From assembly GCA_002366595.1 (NCBI GenBank), contig DFBK01000074.1, forward strand, positions 1-11,443: a stretch of 11,443 bases of DNA, in the 5' to 3' direction. The notes under the pieces are model-generated. The model had not been told where the DNA came from. It made no database searches and was given only the letters and a program-made list of their open reading frames with translations. Shown here piece after piece: positions 5,716 through 11,443 of this stretch; position 1 is the first letter of the stretch; every line of letters starts with the position of its first letter. Origin of the DNA: Anaerolineales bacterium UBA3082. GTDB lineage: Bacteria; Chloroflexota; Anaerolineae; UBA7937. Position numbers and translations under genes: made by a program.

Positions 5716-8627
5716 GAAGGAAAGCGTTCTTGCCTGCCCCCTGGCCCAAGTCGCCTGCCCCAAGGCGTGCCAGGCCGGGGTGCCAGGACGGGCCGAACCC
5801 CCGGCCTGACAAGTACCGGGGCAGGCCGACAGGGGCTTCCCTATCCCTACGGGATCCTGTAAGGACAGATCCCGAGGGAAGGGATGGTAGGCCAGGGGCG
5901 GATACCATCTCTTTAGTTTCGCTTTTGGCGCTGGTTCTCCTTTTCTTCTGGAAGATAGCCCTCACCAACCTCATCCTGGCGGGGCTGGACGTCTTCGCTT
6001 ATTTCTACCCCTATCGGGAGTATGCAGCCCAGGTGATCAGGGCCGGGCATCTCCCCCTTTGGAACCCCTATCTCTTCCTGGGGGTACCGTTCTTGGCCAA
6101 TATCCAGAGCGCAGTCCTTTATCCCCTCAACCTCCTCTTCCTTTGGCTTCCGGCACCCAAGATGGTGGCCTACTCTATAGTGTTACATATCTTCTTGGCC
6201 GGGGTTTTCACCTATCTTTACGCTCGGCGAGCCCTGAAGATGAGCCCCTCAGGTGCCCTGGTGGCGGCGGTCGTCTTCGCGCTGAGTGGCTTTCTGGGAG
6301 CCCAGGCGGAGCATGTGAACCAACTGAGCGTCTTCGTCTGGCTACCTCTTCTTCTCTTGCTCTTCCATGAGGCCTACACGCAAGAGAGTGTGATCTATAG
6401 CCTCTTCGCTTCTCTGGTGGTGGGGCTCCAGTTCCTGGCAGGGCATGCCCAGGCCTCCTTCATCAACCTCTCGGCCCTGGGTTGTTACGCTATCTACCTT
6501 TCCCTAAAGCGGGGAGGAGGTAGGCGAACCCTACCTATATGGAGAGCGTTGGGGTTCTTTCTAGGGGTTGTCCTTCTGGGGGCTGGTCTGGCGGCGGCCC
6601 AACTCCTCCCCACCTTGGAACTCTCCCGGCTCTCCCTCCGGGGTGGGGGGCTCACCTACCGGCAGGCGGTCTCCTTCTCCCTGAGGCCCACTCTTCTTCT
6701 CCTCTCCCTCCTCCCCAGTTTCGACTATAGCCTCTTCAGCGAATATATAGCCTATGTGGGGATAACCCCTATACTTTTGGCCTCTCTCGCCCTCCTGAGA
6801 AAGAGAGAAGGCGCTTTCTTCGGGGCCCTGGCCCTCTTAGGGGTATTTTTGGCCTTGGGGCTCTATAATCCCCTCTATTACCTCCTATATCGATTGGTTC
6901 CCGGCTTCAGCCTCTTTCGCGTCCCGGCCCGGTGGCTCTTTTTGTACGCTTTTGGTATGGCTATCCTGGCTGGGTTGGGGATGGAGGAGTGGGGAGATAT
7001 GGGCCAGGCTTCTTGGGGGGCGATCAGGGCGAGGGTGGCGAGTGGGAGTGCCCTTCTAACAGCAGGTTTTCTCTTTCTTGTAGTCCTGGCCCTCCTTTTC
7101 CTGGGCCAGCCTCCTCTTCGCATAGTCCTTATCTGGCTGACCTTAGCGGGGTTAGGGTTGGCTCTCCTCTCCCTGGGGGGCAAAAGGGGCGCTCTTGGCC
7201 GGCCTCTTTTAGGCTTTCTCCTGGTGGGGGAACTCTTCTTCGCCAGCAGGTATCTGGCCTACGACCGGGCTACGGCTCCAGAGGCTTACTCCTCTCTCCG
7301 GACAGCGGTGACCCACCTCCTGGGCGATGCGGGCCTCTATCGGGTTCTGAGCGTTTCCGACACCTCCTTCGATCCTGGAGACCTGGGAGAGATAGAGCGG
7401 ATTTTCGAGGGGCAACTATCCGAGGAGGCGATCTACGATTACGTGGTGGCTACCAAATGGAAGGAGGTATTGGCCCCCAATCTGCCTTTGCACTACAAGA
7501 TAGCCACCATCGACGGCTACGACGGGGGTGTCCTGCCCCTGGCCAGGTATATAGAGTGGGAGAGGCTCTTCCTTCCCCTGGAGGGGGTATCCCTTGATGG
7601 GCGGATGGGGGAGCGGTTGGGCGAGATACCGTCGGCGAGGCTCTTGAGCCTGATGAATGTGAAGTATGTGATCAGAGATAAGGTGGGAGATGTTTGGGTG
7701 GATGGGGTCTACTACGACCTGGGACATAAAGTCGTGTTGGAGGAAGGAGAGGAGGTGGAGATCTCGGAGATACCGTGGTTTCCCACTACCTCTTTGGGCC
7801 TGGTCTCCCACCTGGTTGGTGCCAGTGAGGTGGAACAGGGAACCCCGGTGGCGGAGATAACGGTCACCGATGAGGAGGGAAAAGTAGAAATATATCATCT
7901 GTGTGTGGGTATAGATACGGCGGAAGGGGAGTACGAAGAGGGCATCCACCATCGAAGGGGGAGGGTGGTCCGAAGGGACGAGGAGAGCGATGAGTATCAT
8001 GCCTGGGTGAGGTTGAGGGAGCCGGTGATACCCCAAAGGATCGAGGTGAGGTATCTGCTTCCTTCTGGGGAGTTTCATCTGCGAGGTATCACTCTTGTCG
8101 AGGGGCGGACGGGGGCTCATAGGTCTTTGGTGCTCTTCCCGGCATACCGACTGGTACATAGCGGCGATGTGAAGATATACGAGAACTTGGAAAACCTGCC
8201 CCGGGCTTTCGTCGTTCATAAGGCCCGGATTTTGGAGGCCCCCTTGGGGGTGATGAAAGAGGAGGCCTTCGATCCGGGGCGAGAGGTGATATTGAGCCAG
8301 GGGCCAGTGGGCCATCTTGAGGAGGGGAAGGCCCAAGACCGGGTCTCCATGGTTAGTTATCAGCCGGAGAGGGTGGAGGTTCAGGCTCATCTAGAAGCCC
8401 CTGGCTATCTGGTGCTCACCGATGCCTACTACCCCGGCTGGGGGGCCTTGGTGGATGGGAGGCCGGCGAAGATAGAGCGGGCGGATTACTATTTCCGGGC
8501 CGTCTATCTGGAGGAGGGGGAGCATATGATAGAGTTCGTGTATGCCCCCTTATCTTTCAAGGTGGGTTTGGCTATCAGCCTGGCTTCATTGGCTCTTGTG
8601 ATCTTGGGTTTGGGGCTAAGGCGGTGA
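5712..8627 (+). CDS. YfhO-family membrane protein (putative glycosyltransferase)
   Basis: This is a 971-residue polytopic protein. After a membrane segment at about 68-88 comes the YfhO signature GLDVFAYFYPYREY, then HLPLWNPYLFLGVPFLAN and QSAVLYPLNLLFLWLP. About a dozen further membrane segments extend to about residue 510. A large extracytoplasmic part follows. It includes a beta-rich stretch (about 680-810) that may be a carbohydrate-binding-like sandwich, then the family's closing motif YLVLTDAYYPGWGALVDG and a last membrane helix near the C-terminus. YfhO proteins are linked to glycosylation of teichoic acids and other envelope polymers from lipid-linked sugars. ATG 5712 overlaps the previous stop (ATGA). 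Odd point: residues about 8-57 are Pro/Arg/Gly-rich and encoded by nested inverted repeats, unlike any YfhO leader I know. No in-frame ATG or GTG follows before the first membrane helix, only a TTG at 5925, so the odd leader is probably translated. Confidence 0.87.
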   Translation: MRRKAFLPAPWPKSPAPRRARPGCQDGPNPRPDKYRGRPTGASLSLRDPVRTDPEGRDGRPGADTISLVSLLALVLLFFWKIALTNLILAGLDVFAYFYPYREYAAQVIRAGHLPLWNPYLFLGVPFLANIQSAVLYPLNLLFLWLPAPKMVAYSIVLHIFLAGVFTYLYARRALKMSPSGALVAAVVFALSGFLGAQAEHVNQLSVFVWLPLLLLLFHEAYTQESVIYSLFASLVVGLQFLAGHAQASFINLSALGCYAIYLSLKRGGGRRTLPIWRALGFFLGVVLLGAGLAAAQLLPTLELSRLSLRGGGLTYRQAVSFSLRPTLLLLSLLPSFDYSLFSEYIAYVGITPILLASLALLRKREGAFFGALALLGVFLALGLYNPLYYLLYRLVPGFSLFRVPARWLFLYAFGMAILAGLGMEEWGDMGQASWGAIRARVASGSALLTAGFLFLVVLALLFLGQPPLRIVLIWLTLAGLGLALLSLGGKRGALGRPLLGFLLVGELFFASRYLAYDRATAPEAYSSLRTAVTHLLGDAGLYRVLSVSDTSFDPGDLGEIERIFEGQLSEEAIYDYVVATKWKEVLAPNLPLHYKIATIDGYDGGVLPLARYIEWERLFLPLEGVSLDGRMGERLGEIPSARLLSLMNVKYVIRDKVGDVWVDGVYYDLGHKVVLEEGEEVEISEIPWFPTTSLGLVSHLVGASEVEQGTPVAEITVTDEEGKVEIYHLCVGIDTAEGEYEEGIHHRRGRVVRRDEESDEYHAWVRLREPVIPQRIEVRYLLPSGEFHLRGITLVEGRTGAHRSLVLFPAYRLVHSGDVKIYENLENLPRAFVVHKARILEAPLGVMKEEAFDPGREVILSQGPVGHLEEGKAQDRVSMVSYQPERVEVQAHLEAPGYLVLTDAYYPGWGALVDGRPAKIERADYYFRAVYLEEGEHMIEFVYAPLSFKVGLAISLASLALVILGLGLRR
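5753..5826. repeat. Nested palindrome inside the YfhO 5' coding region
   Basis: An outer 9-base pair of arms, GCCTGCCCC (5753-5761) and GGGGCAGGC (5818-5826), encloses an inner perfect 10-base pair, CAGGCCGGGG (5771-5780) and CCCCGGCCTG (5799-5808). Nine bases separate the two stems on each side, and the loop is 18 bases. A further direct copy of GCCTGCCCC lies at 5732-5740. GTGCCAGG also occurs twice, at 5767-5774 and 5780-5787. The arrangement resembles a mobile palindromic (REP/MITE/RPE-like) element rather than ordinary coding sequence. Confidence 0.72.
5836..5881. repeat. Second hairpin-forming inverted repeat in the YfhO 5' coding region
   Basis: The arms CTTCCCT (5836-5842) and AGGGAAG (5875-5881) enclose CGGGAT (5850-5855) and ATCCCG (5869-5874). 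Inside those, CTGT (5857-5860) and ACAG (5865-5868) pair around a 4-base AAGG loop. That makes 17 pairs, with one single-base bulge and one 7-base bulge on the 5' side. It starts 9 bases after the nested palindrome at 5753-5826 and is probably part of the same inserted element. Confidence 0.68.
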
Positions 8628-8689
8628 TATGCCCTGACTATGCGTTGGCACGTACACTTTGGCCTCAGCCCCTCTCATCTGTGGCAGGG

Positions 8690-8718
8690 TGGACGGGAGA
8701 GGCCAAGGGGTGTATAAT
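8690..8718 (+). promoter_or_regulatory. Sigma70-type promoter of the amaP-scpB-cmk-plsC operon
   Basis: A perfect TATAAT at 8713-8718 lies 17 bases after TGGACG (8690-8695), which matches four of six -35 positions. The predicted start is near 8725, about 20 bases before the amaP start. It follows the YfhO stop by about 60 bases, so the downstream operon can be expressed independently of the glycosylation genes. Confidence 0.65.
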
Positions 8719-8723
8719 TGGCC
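8701..8723. promoter_or_regulatory. Inverted repeat spanning the amaP -10 box (possible operator)
   Basis: GGCCAA (8701-8706) and TTGGCC (8718-8723) form a perfect 6-base inverted repeat with an 11-base spacer that contains almost all of the -10 hexamer. The left half is also part of an 8-base inverted repeat with TTGGCCTC at 8659-8666 (right arm GAGGCCAA 8699-8706). A repressor site is possible but unproven. There is no T tract, so it is not a terminator. Confidence 0.35.
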
Positions 8724-8744
8724 ATCAAAAAGGGAGGGTGGATG

Positions 8745-9275
8745 ATGGATATCTTCAACCGTGTAGTGATGGTGATCCTTTTGCTCCTGGCCTTGGCGGT
8801 ATCGGTGGTCTTCACTATCATACCCCTTAGCTTGCTCGATGTGGTGAGCAACGCGGCTAGCGTTCTGGCAGAGTCGGTACAGACGGCTCGTCTCGTTTTC
8901 GTCCTCATAGGGATAGGCTTCATCCTGCTCTGGTTCTTGCTCTTGGTGCTGGAACTATGGCGGCCGCCCAAGAGGACGGTGAGGGTGGAGAAGGTGAGCG
9001 GAGGGCGGGCGGAGATGACCGTGGATGCCATCGCCCAGCGGGTGGTCTACCGGGTAGATCAGTTGGCCGATGTGGTGAAGGTGAAGCCCCGCATCCGAGC
9101 CGGGCGAGGTGGAGTGGATATCGACCTCGACCTGGAGACCGCCCCAGACATAGATGTGCCCACCAAGACCGAGGAGGTCTGCGCGGTAGTGAAGGATGTG
9201 ATCGAGGAGCGGATGGGGTTGAGGCTAAATAGGATCCGGGTGAAGGTGAGGCACGCTCCCTACGCTGAAGAGTAG
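8745..9275 (+). CDS. amaP: Alkaline shock response membrane anchor protein (AmaP-like)
   Basis: This protein of about 176 residues has two N-terminal membrane helices, at about 7-27 (VVMVILLLLALAVSVVFTII) and 48-70 (ARLVFVLIGIGFILLWFLLL). An Asp23-like cytoplasmic domain follows (about 85-175), with AEMTVDAIAQRVVYRVDQL, then VDIDLDLETAPDIDVPTK and a final RIRVKVRH strand. AmaP tethers Asp23-family proteins to the membrane and is tied to envelope stress in Firmicutes; no Asp23 partner is visible here. The start is ATG 8745, 6 bases after GGGAGGG (8732-8738). ATG 8742 is also possible. A TTG at 8718 can be excluded because it lies in the -10 box, upstream of the predicted transcript start. It is the first gene of a four-gene operon, with scpB two bases downstream. 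Confidence 0.86.
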   Translation: MDIFNRVVMVILLLLALAVSVVFTIIPLSLLDVVSNAASVLAESVQTARLVFVLIGIGFILLWFLLLVLELWRPPKRTVRVEKVSGGRAEMTVDAIAQRVVYRVDQLADVVKVKPRIRAGRGGVDIDLDLETAPDIDVPTKTEEVCAVVKDVIEERMGLRLNRIRVKVRHAPYAEE

Positions 9276-9277
9276 AG

Positions 9278-9796
9278 ATGATGGGGTTGGAGGAGGCGAA
9301 GGAGGCCATCGAGGCGCTTCTCTTCGTGGCCGGGGAGCCGGTCACCTTAGGGCAGTTGATGCGCACGCTGAAGGTGGAGCGAGAAGTGGTGGAGGAGGCG
9401 CTCTGCGCTTTAGCCCAGGAGTACGAAGGGCGGGGGTTGCGGATCCAGCGGGAAGAGGATGAGGCCCAGATGGTCACCGGTCCCGACTGTGCGAGTTATG
9501 TGGAGCGGTTCTTGGGCCTCCAGTTCTCGGGGAAACTCTCCACCGCGGCCCTGGAGACCCTGGCCATAGTAGCCTTCAGGCAGCCGATCACCAGGGCCCA
9601 GGTGGAGGAGATCCGGGGCGTCAACTGCGAGGGGGTGCTGCGCAATCTAGTGGCCCGGGGTTTGGTGGAGGAGTTGGGTCGCCTCGATAGGGCGGGACGC
9701 CCCATCCTCTACGGTACCACCTTTGAGTTCCTCCAGTATTTCGGCCTCTCGGGCCTGACGGAATTGCCCCGGGTGGAGGAAGTCGCCGATTCGTAG
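9278..9796 (+). CDS. scpB: Segregation and condensation protein B
   Basis: ScpB is the winged-helix (kite) subunit of the Smc-ScpA-ScpB condensin that organises and segregates the chromosome. The 172 residues match the family along their length. The first winged-helix domain (about 1-75) opens with EEAKEAIEALLFVAGEPVTL. The second (about 85-160) has the hallmark LSTAALETLAIVAFRQPITR, then QVEEIRGVNCEGVLRNLVARGLVEE and GRPILYGTTFEFLQYFGL. The start is ATG 9278, two bases after the amaP stop; ATG 9281 is possible. There is no strong Shine-Dalgarno sequence, which fits translational coupling to amaP. In many genomes scpA lies immediately upstream; here that place is taken by amaP, so scpA must be elsewhere. 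cmk follows after 10 bases. Confidence 0.96.
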   Translation: MMGLEEAKEAIEALLFVAGEPVTLGQLMRTLKVEREVVEEALCALAQEYEGRGLRIQREEDEAQMVTGPDCASYVERFLGLQFSGKLSTAALETLAIVAFRQPITRAQVEEIRGVNCEGVLRNLVARGLVEELGRLDRAGRPILYGTTFEFLQYFGLSGLTELPRVEEVADS

Positions 9797-9806
9797 AGGT
9801 TTAAAA

Positions 9807-10514
9807 GTGTCGTTACCTTCGACCATAGCCGTAGATGGCCCGGCCGCCTCGGGGAAGAGCACCATCGGAGGACTCCTGGCGGAGAAGTTGGGCTATCTCT
9901 ATTTCGATACTGGGGCCCTCTATCGGGCCATCACCTGGTTAGCCTTAGAGAAGGGGCTGGAGATCGGCGATGAGGAGGCGATAGTGGCCCTGGCCCAGGC
10001 TGCCCAGATTACCATCACCAGGCCCACGGTCCAGGATGGGCGGCAGTATACGGTCTACGCCGATAGCCGAGATATAACCTGGGAGATACGATCTCCAGAG
10101 GTGGATGCCCAAGTCTCGCCTGTTTCGGCTTATCCTGGCGTCCGAGAGGCCCTCAAAGCGGCGCAAAGGCGGATGGGCGCGGAAGGGCAGGTGGTGATGG
10201 TGGGGCGGGATATCGGGACGGTGATCTTGCCCCATGCCGATCTCAAGATATATCTCGATGCCTCCCTGGAGGTACGAGCCCAACGGCGATATAAAGAGGT
10301 TTTGGCCCGGGGAGAGGAGGCCTCTTACGAGGATGTCCTGGCCGATATGCGATGCCGAGATGAGATAGACAGCCACCGCCTGGCGGCCCCTTTGAAGCCC
10401 GCCGAGGACGCTATCATCATAGATACCGACCATCTATCCATCGAGGAGGTATTGGGTCTGGTGATGGCTTTAGTGGAGAGGTGGCGGCCCCGGGAAAGAG
10501 GGGTGAACCCATAG
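9807..10514 (+). CDS. cmk: (d)CMP kinase
   Basis: This cytoplasmic enzyme phosphorylates CMP and dCMP with ATP and recycles the CMP released by phospholipid and nucleic acid metabolism. The 235 residues show the P-loop GPAASGKST (11-19), the NMP-binding FDTGALYRAITWLAL (33-47), VVMVGRDIGTVILPHADLKI (129-148), and a lid and C-terminal region with RCRDEIDSHRLAAPL (182-196) and DAIIIDTDHLSIEEV. The length and motif order are standard for bacterial Cmk. The start is GTG 9807, with GAGGT six bases upstream, 10 bases after the scpB stop. plsC follows after 14 bases. The cmk-plsC pairing is common in Firmicutes and Chloroflexota. Confidence 0.97.
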   Translation: MSLPSTIAVDGPAASGKSTIGGLLAEKLGYLYFDTGALYRAITWLALEKGLEIGDEEAIVALAQAAQITITRPTVQDGRQYTVYADSRDITWEIRSPEVDAQVSPVSAYPGVREALKAAQRRMGAEGQVVMVGRDIGTVILPHADLKIYLDASLEVRAQRRYKEVLARGEEASYEDVLADMRCRDEIDSHRLAAPLKPAEDAIIIDTDHLSIEEVLGLVMALVERWRPRERGVNP

Positions 10515-10528
10515 AGAGCGAGGGGGTT

Positions 10529-11206
10529 ATGCTCTTTCATCGCTTTGCCAAGTTGATATTGCGAGGCCTTTTGGCCATCCTTCTCGATTATGAGGTCGTG
10601 GGGCTGGAAAATGTGCCCCGGAAAGGCCCTCTCATCGTGGCCATCAACCATATGAACTTCCTAGACCCCGTCCTAGCCACGGTCTTCATCCCCCGCGACA
10701 TCGTGAGCATGGCCAAGGCCGAACTCTTCGCCTCTCCTGTGGTAGGGCTGGTCTTCAGACTCTATGGTGCTTTCCCTGTGCATCGGGGGGAGATAGATCG
10801 GACCGCTCTTAGGGAGGCGATGGCCGCGCTGAAGGAGGAGAAAGCGCTTCTCATGGCTCCAGAGGGGACCAGGGGCGGTGATTGGCGGCTAATTAAGGCC
10901 CGCGATGGGGTGGCCTACGTGGCCCTCAAGGCTTCTGTTCCCATCCTACCCATGGCTATCTCTGGGTCGGAGCGGTTCTGGAAGGAGTTAGCCAGGCTCC
11001 GTCGTACCAAGACCAAGGTAGTGGTGGGAGAGCCCTTCGTCTTAGTCTCAGGAGAGGGCAGGGTGACTAGAGAGCAACTAAGCGAGATGACCACCGAGGC
11101 TATGTATCAACTGGCTGCCCTCCTTCCTCCCGAATATCGGGGGGTATATAGCGACCTTTCGGCGGCCAGGGAAGTGCACCTAAGGCCCTACAAGGAGGAT
11201 TTGTGA
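10529..11206 (+). CDS. plsC: 1-acylglycerol-3-phosphate acyltransferase (PlsC family)
   Basis: Enzymes of this family acylate lysophosphatidic acid to phosphatidic acid at the inner face of the membrane. The 225-residue protein has a hydrophobic N-terminus (about 6-20) and the four acyltransferase blocks: the catalytic NHMNFLD (H41, D46; HX4D), FPVHRGEIDRTALREAM (82-98), the glycerophosphate-binding APEGTRGG (110-117), and VPILPMAISG (137-146). The start is ATG 10529, 14 bases after the cmk stop, with AGGGGG just upstream. A GTG at 10481 would overlap cmk and add 16 residues without family similarity. The acyl acceptor is presumed rather than shown, since PlsC-like proteins also act on other lysolipids. 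It is the last gene of the amaP operon. Confidence 0.94.
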   Translation: MLFHRFAKLILRGLLAILLDYEVVGLENVPRKGPLIVAINHMNFLDPVLATVFIPRDIVSMAKAELFASPVVGLVFRLYGAFPVHRGEIDRTALREAMAALKEEKALLMAPEGTRGGDWRLIKARDGVAYVALKASVPILPMAISGSERFWKELARLRRTKTKVVVGEPFVLVSGEGRVTREQLSEMTTEAMYQLAALLPPEYRGVYSDLSAAREVHLRPYKEDL

Positions 11207-11443
11207 CCTTTGTTGAATGCGTCGATGGCGTGTCGTCCCACTATACTGGCGCTGTGCTGGCTGGCGCAGGAGCGGTGACAGAGATCGGGCTTGAAGCAGG
11301 ATTCCGCTAGGCAAGGGCGTACTTCAACGCTTAACTAAGCACTACCCTGAGAAGCACTTGACCACTTGCGCTTCATGAGCTAATCCATGAGCCCCATATT
11401 CGTTATTCTGCTAAGACTTATCATCCCTCTTTTGATATTCAGA
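11207..11443. other. Region after plsC without a convincing gene
   Basis: All six frames are broken by frequent stops and the sequence becomes more AT-rich toward the window edge. I see no tRNA fold, no hairpin followed by a T tract, and no clear promoter. The only notable item is a 35-codon frame (GTG 11203 to TAG 11310) that overlaps the plsC stop, treated in the findings. CATGAG occurs twice at about 11376-11393 with a 6-base spacing, which is probably chance. Confidence 0.5.

Noticed and set aside
7416..8390. Long open frame on the minus strand, 324 codons
   Set aside because: It is the antisense of the well-supported YfhO extracytoplasmic region, with a His/Pro/Leu-rich low-quality translation and no domain or ribosome site that fits.
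8659..8706. Inverted repeat after yfhO as an intrinsic terminator
   Set aside because: The spacer between the arms is long and the sequence after it (GGGGTGTATAATT) has no T tract. It overlaps the next promoter instead.
8718..8744. TTG 8718 as the start of amaP
   Set aside because: It lies in the -10 hexamer, upstream of the predicted transcript start, and would add residues lacking any family match. GGGAGGG serves the ATG at 8745.
8920..9477. Minus-strand open frame of 185 codons across amaP and scpB
   Set aside because: The Ser/Pro/Arg-rich translation is typical of a GC-rich antisense shadow, and it crosses two confidently identified genes.
10481..10528. GTG 10481 as the start of plsC
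   Set aside because: It overlaps cmk by 34 bases and adds 16 residues without similarity to the family. ATG 10529 directly precedes the hydrophobic N-terminus.
11341..11443. Possible tRNA or small RNA near the window end
   Set aside because: I could not form a cloverleaf or any GC-rich stem with a T tract. The sequence is AT-rich with many stops.

Overview
The window is a gene-dense bacterial chromosome segment, roughly 55-60% GC by eye, carrying housekeeping and cell-envelope genes. The order amaP-scpB-cmk-plsC, an ANTAR two-component pair, and very large YfhO and GT-C membrane proteins suggest a Gram-positive-like or deep-branching Terrabacteria lineage. Frequent AGG and ATA codons hint at a thermophile. 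Chloroflexota is my best guess and is low-confidence. I see no tRNA, rRNA, CRISPR array, transposase or phage gene.

Layout. (1) Positions 1-1665, + strand: the 3' end of a PdtaS-like sensor kinase overlaps an ANTAR (RNA-binding antiterminator) response regulator, and ammonia-dependent NAD+ synthase follows 7 bases later. The unit ends at a perfect hairpin. (2) Positions 1762-2539, - strand: a compact two-gene cassette with its own near-consensus promoter. It encodes an 89-residue zinc-ribbon protein and then, one base later, a 145-residue protein with two predicted membrane segments. I recognise neither beyond these features; this is the most likely undescribed system here. (3) Positions 2653-8627, + strand: a near-consensus promoter drives a GT2 polyprenyl-phosphate glycosyltransferase, a large GT-C-like polytopic glycosyltransferase and a YfhO-family membrane protein. 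These are tightly spaced or overlapping and look like one envelope glycosylation operon. The YfhO N-terminus is encoded by stacked inverted repeats that look like a palindromic element read in frame. (4) Positions 8690-11206, + strand: another sigma70-type promoter starts amaP-scpB-cmk-plsC, with gaps of 2 to 14 bases. (5) Positions 11207-11443: no convincing gene.

How the genes work together. The kinase and regulator would sense a signal and act by transcription antitermination. The GT2 enzyme probably charges a lipid carrier with a sugar, which the GT-C and YfhO proteins transfer outside the membrane. The last operon mixes envelope homeostasis (AmaP), chromosome condensation (ScpB), CMP recycling (Cmk) and phospholipid acylation (PlsC).
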